A stretch of DNA of 64,000 nucleotides from Flammulina velutipes (GCA_011800155.1 CM022370.1:3596001-3660000), one strand, 5' to 3'; shown: positions 9,505 through 22,280, counted from the first letter of the stretch. Program-made: numbers and translations. Notes: generated by a model from the sequence alone, not told the origin.

Positions 9505-10923
9505 TCAATCCTTTTCTCCAAACTTCAATTCCTCCGGCATACCATGACCGAATACTCCACTCAACAGGTTGTTGATCGCCAAAGTCGCCATCCCTATCCG
9601 CGTCTCAAGTGTGGCGCTCCCGATATGTGGCAACATAACACATCTACACATCAGTCAATCCGTTAGTTGTCAAGCGTCTACTGAAGGATGTGCTTACCGC
9701 GGCTCCTTAACGAGAGGGTGATCTCCACTCACGTTCGGTTCCCCCTCCACGACGTCCAAACCCGCACCCCAGATCCATCCATCCTTCAGAGCCTTGACAA
9801 GGGCATCCGTATCAACCAACGTCCCCCTCGCAGCATTGACCAAAACACTCGTCTTCTTCATCTTCCGCAAGAAAGCCTCATCGACGAGATGATGGGTATC
9901 CTTCCCACCCGGAGCGAGGACGATAAATATATCGCTCTCCCGCGCTAGCTCGTCCATACCCACCTTCTTCAAAACCTTCAACGAGGGGTGTTGTTTCAGA
10001 AGAGTGGCATCGCGCTCGTTGTTCGTTGAGGTGGAGGCATAGAGGCAGTGCGTTATCCCGAAGGGGATCAGACGCGATAACGTGGCTTGGGAGATGCGTC
10101 CGAAGCCAAGGAATCCTACAATCCGAGTTGGGGAGGCAGGCGTTGTACTGAGTTGTGGCCCGCAAAACTTGAAAGGCGCCCAAGAGGTTGTCGGCCACTA
10201 GAGGGACATTGGCATCAAGTTTTGTTCTCAAGGATGGCAAGTAAACATACCTGGCCACTTGTGACGAGAGATAGTGTTTGACCGACGTTGCGTCCAGCCA
10301 TGAGTGCAAGCATAACAGTCAGATCGGCGACTACAAGTAACACTGAGTTTCTGAAAAATATGAGAGGAAGTTTTATTTACCAGCATCTGTGAGAACGCCA
10401 GGCGTGTAGCCCATACGAACGCCTCTCTTAGTTATCTCTGTAGTATCGAATTGATCTGCGCATCGATTTAGTGAAAACGCGCGAGCGAAAAGAGGTCGGT
10501 TTACCATATCCGACGGACATCGTCGATACCACGCGAAGGCTTGGGCCCGCTGTGGCGCAAGTCAGAAAAATGGAATTACCAGGAGCATGATCTAATGTAG
10601 AGTACCTGCGTCTAGTAGTCCAGCATCCACCTTCAAGCGCTCATTAGACTTCACAGATCGAGCGAGAATACCTTACGCACCTTTTCAGACGGCTTGGCCG
10701 TTACCAGTAATCCTGCGGCACCTCGGATGTGCTCAAGAAGCCATTTCCGCTCCACGACACTATCATGCGGCCACAGATCCAACTGGATAACAATGAGCAA
10801 TCTCCAACACCACTCGCCGTGGAAGATGCTCACCTCGATATCATCTCTTCCCGTCAGTAGGGGCATAACATCTGGACCGAGATGGCGGGTTACGACGACG
10901 CGGGGTTTGGATTGACTGGCCAT
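9505..10923 (-). CDS. D-isomer 2-hydroxyacid dehydrogenase (glyoxylate/hydroxypyruvate reductase type)
   Basis: An NAD(P)-dependent enzyme that interconverts a 2-oxoacid and a D-2-hydroxyacid. The sequence best fits the GRHPR (glyoxylate/hydroxypyruvate reductase) branch. Splicing about nine short exons gives a full-length protein. It begins [19 protein letters not shown]. The Rossmann loop is [10 protein letters not shown] (the usual third Gly of GxGxxG is Ser). The catalytic triad is present: Arg in NAARGTLVD, Glu in DVVEGEPNV, His in LPHIGSAT. The last exon ends in GEKD and stop. Introns are about 50 bp with good GT/AG borders and the frame is continuous. The enzyme is likely cytosolic or mitochondrial, recycling glyoxylate or hydroxypyruvate. 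The exact substrate cannot be told from sequence. Confidence 0.85.
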
Positions 10924-11356
10924 TTTGGGTGGCGAGGGGTTGTCGACGAAGGGAAGGACATGAGCGTTGACATTTATGTAGGCGTGCGGCCGGACCGGTG
11001 TGCCGTGTAGTGCAATGTGCCGCCCATTGCCTAGTGAGAAATACGGCTCTCTACGGCGACCCGTGACAGGTTGTCCAATGAGAGGTAGGGAAAGGTAGGG
11101 AACGATGACTAGTACTTCGCGCAAGTACCTGCGCGATGGCCTTGATAAGTAGAACTGGCAGGGGAAGATGATTCTCCTGACGGACTTGGTCAGTCACCGT
11201 CAGTGGGCCGAGTGTCAGCCTCTCGAAAAGTTCACAACTGGTAAAGAGTCAAATACGATGAGGAAAAAGAGCAATCAAGAAATCTTCAGGTGTTTTCCAA
11301 GGCGGGACGAAGATAGTAGTTGCCGAGGCTGGAAGCTAGAAAGAATGCAGAGTGAT

Positions 11357-11457
11357 GGGCGCATGGTGTAGTTGGTTTATCACGCCCGCTTAGCATCCCT
11401 CGGAAAAAGAGGATTGCAATTTGCGGGAGGTGTTGGGTTCAATTCCCAATGCGTCCA
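11357..11457 (+). tRNA. tRNA-Ala (anticodon AGC) with a 26-nt intron
   Basis: The acceptor stem pairs GGGCGCA with TGCGTCC (one G-U), followed by discriminator A. The A box (GGTGTAGTTGG) and B box (GGTTCAATTCC) are intact. The anticodon stem CCCGC (11385-11389) pairs with GCGGG (11423-11427). The loop TT-AGC-A puts AGC at 11392-11394. The intron occupies about 11396-11421, the standard place one base after the anticodon. A T7 run follows at 11459-11465. Confidence 0.93.
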
Positions 11458-11458
11458 A

Positions 11459-11465
11459 TTTTTTT
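11459..11465 (+). terminator. RNA polymerase III terminator
   Basis: Seven T residues start two bases after the tRNA-Ala discriminator, as expected for Pol III termination. Confidence 0.8.
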
Positions 11466-11800
11466 CACTAGCCCAGACCTTGCCAGTCTAAAACTGCGTT
11501 GGTCTTGCCAAGTCCTTATGCCCGCTCCGAGTTCATATGAATGGGGCGACAACGAACGTTACCATGCTATTCGCCTCTACACCCAGCCATCGACCCATTG
11601 GTTCTTATTACGTGAACCTTCTCGATCTACATGCAATGAATGGGTGGTAAGTATACAAGCAGATATAGATTGATTCACCATACAGAAGGGGTGGAAGTCG
11701 CGTTAGCTATAATGTTCCCTATATTATACATCGCCGTAGCTCATTAATTATGTTCCCTCAGTAATATGTTTACCGTTCATCGTAGCTTTCAGAAGCCATG

Positions 11801-12755
11801 CTACCTCGTCTCTTCCTTCCAACTCTCCACACGTTCCCAAAGCCGAAGAGAATGACAAGCCTCCGTCGGACACGTCCAATCCTCAATTTTGTGTCGATCG
11901 GAGCAACCATTGCTTTCCCTCGGTAACAAATAAACCATCTTCGGATACGCTTCCGCCAATCGAACATTCCCCTCATCCATCCCCGAGTCCCAGGGAACGA
12001 TGACGAACCTTGGATCGTCCAGTTCGCGCAGACATGAAAGATCCGCGAGGACGTAGGCGTTGGACCGCAAGATGATTCGGCGTACGGGAAGGGAAAGAAC
12101 GGGTAGAAGCATCTCTGTTATCATATCCAGATGAAGTCGAGCGACATTGTCGATGATCAAGGTGTCAAGCAGTGGACAGCGCGTCGAGAGGTCTGACCAC
12201 GTGGATGACAGAAGGGGAGTGTATATTCGTAATTCGAGGTGGGTGAGGCTAGAGGGGAGTGTGCAGAGGGAGCTGCAGCCGAAGCAGTTGAGGGACATGT
12301 ATTTGGGGTTGGTGGAGGGGAATAATGGGAGAGAAACGGTGCGCCGCCACGCGAAGACGGCGAGGCTGATAACTCCAGTGCAGGTCGAGAGGATGAGAGA
12401 GAAGTCCTCCGGGTGGGCGTCATCAACGTGATTCACGTACAGCACTTTGACATGCCGGTGAAAGAACGCGGCGTCGTTACGCCACCTGATAGTTTCCGCG
12501 AACTTCGAGAGGGAACTCGAGCAGTTGTTGTTGAGAACAACAGTTCGGTACAGAATGGAATTTATCCTACGAAATGGGTAAGTGGTATGCCAGGCTCAGA
12601 ACGTTCGGAACTCACCACTGTCCAATTGTCTTAGACAAAAGCACAACCTTCAGTGCCGTAGCGCGGTCAAGTCTGGCAGACGTTTCGAGAATCTCCCGCG
12701 CCACGTCCAGCGGGAGGTTCTGTATGAGCCTTGCATTAAGAGTTTGTGAGGACAT
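11801..12755 (-). CDS. F-box-like protein
   Basis: Two exons (12755-12616 and 12566-11801) give 301 residues. The N-terminus NLPLDVAREILETSARLDRATALKVVLLSK followed by W-INSILYRTVVL has the pattern of the F-box-like motif of agaricomycete proteins: an LP start, a helix, then a W/LY-R-hhh ending. The rest has leucine-rich strands typical of substrate-binding parts (SSLTHLELRIYTPLL, LLDTLIIDNVA). Such proteins usually recruit targets to SCF ubiquitin ligases through Skp1. The gene is divergent from APC11 with only about 290 bp between the starts, so the two may share a promoter region. The family is highly expanded in mushrooms and the target is unknown. Confidence 0.72.
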
Positions 12756-13048
12756 GAGCGCGTCTAGGATAGTAGAGGTTGGTCAATATTACGTGCAGGC
12801 GTGGTCATGTTGCGTGCTTACCCTGTTTCAGATATATGAACGTGGTCGTCCATTCCTCCAAGCAGCGAAAATGAGTGCACGTTCAGTCACCCGGTTCGTC
12901 ATATGTTGTCCTTGGCTGCTACAAGTCAATGTCAGGTGGCGCTGTAAAGATCTGCCGTCGGCTCTTGGAATGTGGTCTCGATCTAGACGCGACGCGTTTT
13001 CGGACCGACAAATCCGAACGTCCTTTCAACTCTCTTTCATGATCGACC

Positions 13049-13494
13049 ATGAAAGTGATAGTCAAGAATTACCATGTTGTTGCGCAATGGCAGTGGGATC
13101 TGGGGAGCAGCTCGGCGGGTGGGAGCAGCTCGGCGGGTGGGACGCACGATGAAGAGGACGACGTTTGCGGCATATGTCGTGTTCCGTATGAAGCCTGTTG
13201 TCCGACATGCAAGGTTCCAGGAGATGATTGTCCTTTGAGTATGTGTCCTCTTCTTTCAAGAAGAATGGCTTGCTTACTTTGACAAAGTCTGGGGAGAATG
13301 CACTCACGTTTTTCATATGCATTGTCTTTTGAAATGGCTCGGAACCGCTTCGTCGAAGCAGCAGTGTCCTATGGACAGACGATCTTGGGGTACGTCGATG
13401 TGTCGATACAATCTTATTATGCGATTCTAACATACACTCAGTGACTGCAGAACGGAAGATTGGCGCCCCGCCTGTCGTTGGCGCACCAACATGA
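13049..13494 (+). CDS. APC11: Anaphase-promoting complex subunit 11 (RING-H2)
   Basis: Three exons (13049-13238, 13288-13389, 13442-13494) give 114 residues. APC11 is the catalytic RING subunit of the anaphase-promoting complex and works with APC2 to ubiquitylate cyclins and securin. The start MKVIVKNYHVVAQWQWDL matches the family's conserved N-terminus. The RING-H2 ligands are visible: CGIC, [27 protein letters not shown], then CPMDRRSW. Between the N-terminal strand and the RING is an extra Gly/Ser stretch (residues about 19-32) made by a perfect 18-bp direct repeat, GGGAGCAGCTCGGCGGGT twice. Most family members are about 85-90 residues before extensions, so this insertion is unusual but should form a flexible linker. 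Confidence 0.93.
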
Positions 13495-13799
13495 ATCCCT
13501 TCATCTCCCAATTGTAGAATGATCGCACTGTACTATCATCACTTTCAAAAGAAACCTAGCTTATTTTCTTCCTCTTCTTAGGTCTCACTTGAAAGTCAAG
13601 CTCCGTTGTTCACTTATTGCCGTCTCTAGTTCACGATGGTTACCTGGCGACAAAGGCGGACGTTCAGCAAGTGTCAACAATGCATGAACCCATTGTAATT
13701 TCGATCTCATTGTGCAGAAGGTGAGTGGCAATGGCCGTAGCGCCCGTTATTGACTACTTATACCTCAAAGGAACACCTTTTTGTTTTCTTCCTTCTACC

Positions 13800-15407
13800 A
13801 TGGCTTTGGCTACTATCGACCTCAACCGCCCCGCTCTGCTCGAGAAACCTGTAAACAGGAGGAGGAACCTGAAGAGAAAAATGCCAACGCTGGGTGCCTC
13901 TCTGCGAGAGGCCAATACGATCATATTCAGTGATACGCTGGATTTCACAAGTATGTATGCATCGTAGTGTATTCGTATCGCGCTAATTAGCTGGAATTAT
14001 CAGATGTATCGTTTAATGACCCAGAAGGAACTTCATTAAGCCCGAGCGCTCTTCTCAGTGGGCTTGCGGTCGAGCACATTCAATACCACCTTTGGGTGGC
14101 GACCAAGCTGGCTCTGGAAGATTTGTAAGTGTGAGATAGGTCTTGTTGCGCGAAAAAATCAACTGACTTTCATACAGCCGCAACACGCGAACCAAAGCGC
14201 CGACTTTGCTTGCAGCGATCTTCGAACGATTGGTGAATTGGATTATACCCTTCAATATCATCGGGCGGCTGACTTGTAACGAACCTAGGTGGTCGAAATC
14301 GGCAAAGTTCTCGTTGATAGGTCGCCTGAGGGCTTTCATTTCACGTTCATAGATACTCGACTACACGATGACGCTCCAGCGATGTCATCCAGCGCCAGAA
14401 GGATAATATCTCTATTTGAAGAGGCGGGGGTTCCCAGACGGTCTGTCATCATCTCGGTAAGACCTTCTGTGTCCGTGATTAGTTGCTTAGCTGATATATC
14501 ATTTCGTAGATTCCGGCGACGGAAGCTGGGATATTAGCTGCTAATCATCTCGAACGCAAGTATCATATCAAGACGAATATGGTATACGTGAGTGGCATTT
14601 CCCATGCTGCAGCATGTGCCGAAGCGCATGTAACATCAGTTTCGTTGCCTGTGGGGCCGGTATGTGGCTTTGATCTTCGGGCGCGTTCTTCGCTGAAAGT
14701 GTGCAGATTCTCGGGTGGTATGAGAAGAAGCGGAAGGCGATGTACTTCGATATCAAGACTCATCCTGGGATGGAGGTCATACAAGCGACATTGGCGTACT
14801 TCACGCTGCATGACATGGAGACGAAGGTTCTTGGTACTTCCTTGAGAGCAGTAAGTATCGTGAGTACATTGTCGAGGAATTGCACGCTTACCCACCGCAC
14901 TAGATGGAGGAGATCGGTCCTCTTGGTTGCCTTGACGGCCTCTTCCTGAACAATGTCGCCCTCGACGACCTCCGCAGACCGTTGTCATTTCACCTCACCA
15001 AGGAAATCCCCCAGACGTCTCCTGCGTACGCGCGAGCAGAAGCCATACCCCTCAAACCTTTGCTTCGCAAGGATTATAAGCTGCGGGATCATCTCGACAT
15101 GGACGCTCGGGATATGCTGACGGGTGTCACGCATCATGAGCTCGGACGCATGAAATCGAAAATGGGATTTATTGATGATCTTATCACAATCGAAGCTACG
15201 CGACAGTACAAGCAAGCCAAGTTGGGTCTGGCTCGTCAGTATGCGATTTCGTCGTCTCCGGCACCGAAGAGGAATGCACGCAAGCAGAAAGAGGATCGGG
15301 ACTTGAATGCTGTGAAAACCCGCGAGGAGAGTCCGAGGGAGAGATGTTCGACGCCGGAACCTGGGGATGTGCGTGCGCATCCGGTAGAGGGATTGGATTA
15401 TTTCTAG
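13800..15407 (+). CDS. Transaldolase-like protein lacking the Schiff-base lysine
   Basis: Seven exons can be joined in one frame. The product carries transaldolase-family signatures: MPTLGASLREANTIIFSDTLDFT, then VEIGKVLVDRSPEGFHFTFID, SGISHAAACAEA, and LGWYEKKRK followed by HPGMEVIQATLAYF. In active transaldolases a lysine in the strand ILIKIASTWEG forms the Schiff base with the sugar. The aligned segment here is VIISIPATEAG, with Ser at that place, so the classic reaction should not work. One intron (after ATCTTCGAACGATTG, ending AACCTAG) is needed to keep the frame. The C-terminus has a charged tail of about 50 residues ending GLDYF. An upstream in-frame ATG at 13725 is possible. Confidence 0.8.
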
Positions 15408-16446
15408 ATGAGGTATACCCAAGTATTTATTAATTGTGCGTGTATATTCTAATGGTAGGAATTTATGTGGATGAGAAAGTCGATGCGGAGGTAGAACGGA
15501 AAACTTGAATGTTTGCTCCCAAGTTGATGTGTGGCGTTCCATCACCGAATACACGTGGGAATTTGATGGTCCTTTTCCTCTGCTTGTAACTACCATGAGC
15601 AAAGCATGAACGTTTTTGTCGTCGCTGCCTTCGCGTCTGCTGGTATTATGGTGATATGAAGCACCGCCGTGACATCACTTGGAGCATGATATCCGAAGTG
15701 GACTTCATTATGCGCATACGACAATGAGCGACGAGGGATTATTGGAAAATGGCAGTCGCGCTGTAATTGTCTAGGGCGCTCTTCATCTTCTCCCTTCATC
15801 CTCTGCATTCTAACTTGACCCAATAGTATACGCTGTCCTAGGTATATCACGTTGAAAGCAAGCATGTCTACCCCGAAGAACGGCCCACCGAACCCAAATA
15901 CTCAATACAGTCACTAGTAGTACTCTTTGAAGGGAAGTCTCTCTATGTGCATCACAAATGTCTTGACCCGCGTTGCTCTATCGATGTGCTAACCTTCCAG
16001 ACTAACTGTATCTCCGGGATCCATGATGCAGCTGTGGCCACCCAGCCCAAAAAGGAGATGCCGGATTTACGTCCGCGCAACAAAGCTGAGCGTTATCTGA
16101 CCCAGTGGACCCCGCAGACACGCCCTCGTCCAGTCACGTCAACACGAGCATTGTAAACCTTCGAAGAAAGAGCACAGTAAAGGTGCGCACACACCAGTAC
16201 TTGCGTGAAATTTTACCTCCTCACCCTCATACCATTTTGTAGCATGGCTTGTATTCTTAGTCTACCTGCCAGTATGACCCATCACCGGATAAATAACTGG
16301 AAACCCTACTGCGGCGCCCAGATACACGTAGAGAAGGCAGGAATTACCATATGAATTCTCACTAATGTTTCGCGCGATAATTTCTACTTAGCGTGATGCA
16401 GAACACCCGTGTGGCGCAGCATAGGGATTTATATATGATACAAGAT
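15408..16446. other. Intergenic region without a recognised gene
   Basis: About 1 kb between two convergent genes (transaldolase-like on plus, NACHT-WD40 on minus). The open frames are short and unlike any family. It probably holds both 3' untranslated regions. No tRNA or repeat was seen. Confidence 0.5.
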
Positions 16447-19400
16447 TCAACACTCAGACTCAGATGCGTCTGAGTCGTGTCCCTCCGAGTTTCCGCAAGC
16501 TTCAAAGTCTTCTGTATACTCGTCGCACTCTGTAAGCTTGTCTTTCGATAACCGTTCCATAGCCGACAATTCATAACACTCCTTCCATGCCGTCCCAAAA
16601 TACCCAGTTGTAAAGTCGACCTCAACAGATCCCCGCAATGATATTGCGAAAGAGTCTGGGCGCTGGAGGTAGCTGTGCATATCATCACTGAGCCACATAT
16701 ACCGTTCGCCGGTTGAAGATGCAATCCATCCGTCGGGACTGATGACCCAATCCGCACGCATCGATCCTGCAACCAATCTGTTAGAAATATCGTTTGCAAT
16801 GAAGTCAGAAAGGTTACCTGATTCACGGAACTTCCACAAAGCTGCGCGCAAGGGAAGGGTGTCCATACCGCGGGACGAAGCAAGAGGGATATTGACTGAC
16901 ACTGTTGTGAAAGGAACAGCACATCTTTCTCCATTGAACTGGGACAGACTGGCCAGATCCCAAACACGGATAATATTGTCGTTGGATGCAGATATAACCT
17001 GTGCCCCATCTGATGAAAAACATACAGATAGCACGGAGCTGTTGTGTCGGCTGAGCTGATGCAGTTGCCTCCCGGTTGACGCGTTCCAGATACACAGAGT
17101 TTTGTCGGCCGACCCGGACGCAATGAGTGACCCATCCGGCGAGAAACAAACTGAATTAACAGCGCCACTGTGTCCATCCAGCCAACGCAGATGTTCCCCA
17201 TTCGATAAATTCCAGATACGCACGGTTTTGTTCAACCAAGACGCAATGTTTGTAGCATCGGGTGAGAAACAGACAGAGGGCACCCAATTTCCGAAACTGT
17301 TCATCGGTTCCATCCTAATATTACGTAGCTCGTTCCCCGTTGACACGTCCCAAACGGATATCTGAGACCAGTTATTTGAACCAGAAACAACTGATCTGCC
17401 GTCTGGTGAGAAGCATATTGAGGGCAAACTTTTGGAAGTGTGGAAGCTCCCTATATCTATTGTGAATTTGTGTAGCTGATGCCCCGTCAACGTGTCCCAA
17501 ATGCATACTGTGGCATTCCGCGAACCAGATAGAATTTGTGCCCCGTCAGGCGAGAAACAAACTGCGCAGAACGAATCATAGTGCCCTGTAAGCTGACGCA
17601 GCTGGATCCCGGTTGTCAAGTCCCAAATGCGCACAGAGTTGTCTGCTGATCCAGAGGCAATGTATCTCCCATCCGGTGAGCAAGAGACTGAGAGCACGGC
17701 ACCATTGTGCCCATCGAACCGATGTAATTGAATCCCTGTTGGTAGATCCCAGACACACACGGATCTGTCCTCCGACCCAGACACAACATATGTCCTACTC
17801 GGTGAGGAGCAGAGAGAGAGTATGGTTTTTTTATGCCCATTCAGCTGGGTCATATGGCTTGCTCTTGAAGCATCCCAAATGCGCACAGTACCATCAGTTG
17901 ATCCGGATGCAAGGCGTGTGCTGTCAGAGGAGAAAGATACAGAGTCCACCGGGTCATTGTGACCATCTAACTGATGTAGTTCCTTCCCATCTGACGCGTC
18001 CCAGAGCCGGATAGATCTGTCAGACGACCCGGATGCAATGTGTGTCCCATCTGGTGAGAAAGAGACTGACAGAACACATTTCTGATGCCCAATCAGTTTA
18101 TACAGCTGACTCCCTGTTAGCATATCCCAAATGCGCACTGTGTGGTCGTACGACCCAGATACTAGTCGTCTCCCATCCGGCGAGAAGCAGACTGAGGACA
18201 CCCAAGTTTTGTGTCCATCTAACTGGCACAGTTGATTCCCTGTCAGCACATCCCAAATGCGCACCGTGTTGTCAAGCGACCCAGATGCAACGTGGCACCC
18301 ATCCAGTGAGAAGCAGACGGATTGTACACTATACTTGTGTCCATGTAGAACATGCAAGGGTGTCTTTGTTGCTATGTCCCAGATGCGCACAGTACGATCC
18401 CTCGATCCCGATACAATGTGTTTCGACGAGACAGAAATTGAAAGCACCACATCTTGGTGTCCATCCAGAAAATATGCAAAAGACCACGTCCATGTGTCCC
18501 AGACCTCCACAGAGCTGCCAGATCCGAAAATGACATATCTCCCCCCCGACGAGAAACAAGCTGAGTTCAGTTCCAATGGTCTGTATTCATCTATTACCAG
18601 TCGGTGCAGCTGGATCCCAGTTGATACGTCCCAAATACACAGTGTGCTGCTCACTAAACAAGACACAAGTCGTGTACCGTCTGGTGAAAAGGCAACGGAC
18701 AATACCGAATCATCGCCATGAGGTAATACTGTCAACGGACCCTCGACGTGAAGTGCTGTAACTCTAGGAATCCAGGGAAATTTAGCCAGCCACCTGCTTA
18801 TTATCCTTGTGCTCGGGGACGAGGCTGCAAGTGCGGATAGATAGAGATGGGGCGTCGACTTTGCCGTGGCATTGCTGCCAAATGTTATTACCAACTTCTC
18901 TAAGGCGAGATGGTCCTTCATCTCCTCCGAAGAAAATATCTATATAAGGACAATGGGACATTTGGTCTCATGAAGTTAAGGAGACAACTCACCTCTCTAA
19001 GAAATTTGCGGGTCAAGGTCAATGAAAAATAGCATTCACCCATATACCCAAGCAGGCTCATTGCCTCTATCCAGAATACTGAGCGGTCTTCAAGCCATTC
19101 CCAGTATAAAATCTTGATCTTCTCCCTCGTTTCCCGGTCATCCGCATCAACATGCGCCAAAGTGAGGTGTGCCGCCCAAAATCTACAAGTGTACTGTAGC
19201 GCAGAAGAGATGTTGTCGTCTTTACGCTTTTGAAGGTCCGGCACCTGAGAATCATCGAGGTAAGAAGATGGTAAGTCGCAGATGTTGAATCGAAGGGATC
19301 TCATGAGATGAAAACAGGAAGAGGCGATATGGATTTCCCGTTCCGGCATAGAACATGTCTCTCCAGCGAGCTCATGTCTCCCAAATCTCGTACTATCAAG

Positions 19401-21854
19401 CATAAAGTCGAGAAAAGATTTGTGATGGAAGCAAACCCGACCGTCGGAAACATACATAACCGCATGGAGGGAAAAGATGACGTCCTTGACATCCTGTTCT
19501 TCCACCACTTGCCCGTGCATGAGGAGAGGGATGTCGGAAAGTAAGGTGTGCCTAGCGGAACAGACAGTGGTCTGTAGGATAGCGATGGCAAGTGCTTTGT
19601 CAACTTGTGATTTGGGAGAAATCTGTTCCGAGAGGATGTCCGCGTAGAGACGGTCAATGAGTAGACCTTGGGCGTCTCGCTGTGTTTGGTCGGGCCATGT
19701 CTTAAGGAGCAGTTTAACGTGCTTCAGATTGGGTTCCGAGTCCCCGGGCGGGACAATGAAACGCACGACGGTAGCGGCATAGATGAACAGCGTAGCAGCT
19801 TGACCAGCAAGTTCACGGTGGACAAATTCTGTGAGACTGGGAAGTTTGGCGCGAAGGTAAAGGACGATGTCTCTCTCGACGATGGCACTGGGGACGTCCT
19901 CTAGTCGAAAAACAGTACCGGGGCCAATTGAATCACAGACTCTGACAATACGGGGATCCTGTCTGCGGGTGACGAGGAATTTGAGACCTCGCAGAGTGCC
20001 TTTACGGCTCCTGACCTCTTCTATCAATGCCCCCAGAAAAGCTGATCCCTCTCCATCCTGCAGTTCATCCACAGCATCCACTACCACCACCAGCGGAGGA
20101 ATACTTTCCCCACGTCCGATAGATTCACACCAAGGATCAAGGAGGAGCCGCCGCAAATGATCTTTCAACGGTGGCAGTTGGGCATCGAATTGTAAATCGA
20201 GTAGTTTGCGTCCAAACGAAGGCAGACTAAGCGCGAGGTCGTGAGCGATGGTAGGGACAATGTTCTTTCGTGTTCGACCAGCTTCCATCTGGCGCGAACA
20301 AAAGAAAGAAGCGCCTAAGCGACGAGCTGCATCGCTGTTCCCGCCGCCATGTAATATCTCGCAGATCGTATAGGCGATCGTTGATTTGCCCGTTCCCGCC
20401 ATTCCACTAAGCCAATATATGGGGGCACTATCGGGATCTTTGCACCAAGTCAGAACAGACTCAAGGACTTCCTTCCGCGTGCCCTTGACACACGGTTCAC
20501 GCTCGACTTCGACATACGTGACTTCCTTGCTCGGTCGAAGGTTTGCAAGCCGACTGATCTAGTAGGATGTCAGCACATGCTACCCCGTTCTTGTAATCGC
20601 ACTGACCTCAGTATCTGTCTTGATTTTATTAGTCTGCCTGACGTTCGCCAACGTCAACTCGAGCTATAGGTATACATAAGTTCATCCGTCCCATATTATC
20701 TCGCTCGCCATACTCACTTGGAAATTCTTTGTAGCTTCATCGACTATCACGCATATGTTCGTTATCTGTTGCGGCTGCTCGTTGGCCTCTAAAATACGTT
20801 TGAAAAGCCCTTGTGCGTGCATTTGTTCAAGCACGGTCACTGCTTTTGCGAGGATACTATAAATCTATCAATACGTTCCTCAATCACAGTGAACGAGAGA
20901 GCTTACTCGCTGAAACGTTCACAAGTCGGTGCAATGCTATCACGACCTTGGTTGTGCGTCATAATGTCAAGGACCATGTTCAGACGCTCGCTAATTGGGA
21001 GGAAGTGAATTGCGACAGACTCCCGATTCTGGATAACAGTCTGTAACCGATTAGGAACCTATAAGTACATGCATTGTCATTCGGAGCTCACGTCTGCAGT
21101 TGAAAGGATCGTGTTGATCACGCCAATGGGTACTTTGAATGGGGTGCCTTCGAGGAACTTCTCCGTGTTCTTGGAGAGCTGTTTGAAGCCATGCCAGGCA
21201 ACCAGCGCCACACCAGACAGGGGTTGAAGAGCTGATAGATAGATAGTAAGGTGGGGATACGAATAGGGAGTGAGCGCGATGCGTACCACGTGCTTCAACA
21301 TTTACAGCTTGAGGCGTCTTGGCGAATCTCTTGAAACGGGATAGGAGCTTTCCTGTGAATTTTGAACACTGAATAATTTTCGGGGGAGACAGGGTGCGGT
21401 ATCTACCTGAATCGGAAATGGAGGTCGGCGAAGTTGTTGAAGTTGGCTGCGATCCCGGGATATGACCTTGAGCAGGAGCGGCTTCCTCGCAGATCAGAAT
21501 GAATGATGGATTTTCATGAATAAACATACCATCGACGATCTCTGACAATAATCTAGTAGCATCCGTAGCGTCTGCTTTTATCGGTATGTTGGAAAGGATC
21601 GATCGTCTTGATAAAGCTGACTTACCATCGGTCGAGATCATACTCGTCGACGTCGGCGGCGGCGAGGTAGGATGGCTACGGATGCTTCGTGGGAGAGAGT
21701 CGTCTTGCTCCTTCGAGACTTGGCCATGATCCTGCGAAAGCGAACTGTCCTGAGTCGAAGACACACTAGCTGCTCGGGAAGACGTTTTCCGCAAACGGAA
21801 GACACTTTTGAAAGTGCCCATGAATCCTATCGATGGGGGACGTTCTGCAGCCAT
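16447..21854 (-). CDS. NACHT-WD40 protein (STAND/NLR-type)
   Basis: A large multi-exon gene on the minus strand, starting MAAERPPSIGFMG at 21854, product around 1,600 residues. Order: a Ser/Thr-rich N-terminus, a helical domain (LVAWHGFKQLSKNTEKFLEG) of the kind placed before NACHT in agaricomycete STAND proteins, then NACHT with Walker A GMAGTGKS (about 20400), Walker B PLVVVVDAVDEL and the sensor-like LKFLVTRRQD. An intron at about 18918-18969 joins the NACHT exon to the WD40 exon in frame. The WD40 exon codes 14 clear repeats (VCFSPDGxxxxSGSxDxTVRIWD type) and a degenerate fifteenth, enough for two seven-bladed propellers. Fungal relatives (HET-E class) act as non-self sensors in incompatibility or immunity. 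The ligand and the downstream effector here are unknown. Confidence 0.88.
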
Positions 21855-22006
21855 GATGGCTGTAGAGGAAAGAAGGGAATCAACACGAGCTGTTGACCAC
21901 ACAGTATCAGAAGTACGGCGGCATTTCGGGTGCGTGTGAAGTTCGAATGTGGGGACTGATCAAGTCTCAAAGGGGAATGATAAGTGCAGTGTGCGAGCAA
22001 TGCAGT

Positions 22007-22280
22007 TCACTGTCTGTAAATCTTCGGTGAGTGAGTTTGAGAATGGATTTCTTTTGGAATTCGAAGCGTGTCATTCGGAGTCGTGGCATCAACCAGGAGA
22101 GTTTGAGAATTCGTGAATGGCGTGAACGCCTTGGCTACGTGAACAGTCATCGCAGGTAGTGCATGATAGGAACTGTAAGGTGTTCGTAGGCGCGTATGAA
22201 TCTGCGCTTCACACAAATTAACTCAAAACGGGGAGAAATGAACAACCACGTACCACATCCATGGATTTACATTAGCTCTA
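22007..22280 (-). pseudogene. 5' fragment of kinase-like gene (array copy 1)
   Basis: The minus strand encodes VAKAFTPFTNSQTLLVDATTP, matching VVKAFTPFSSSQTLLVNATTP at the start of the better-preserved copy near 32980. The upstream flank also matches (TACCACATCCATG). The reading stops soon after (stop at 22007) with none of the kinase core. It sits directly downstream of the zinc-finger gene at 22743-24961 and marks the left end of the tandem array. Confidence 0.7.

Noticed and set aside
17102..18721. Plus-strand open frames with His/Cys pairs that look like zinc fingers
   Set aside because: They are antisense to the WD40 repeats and repeat with the same period.
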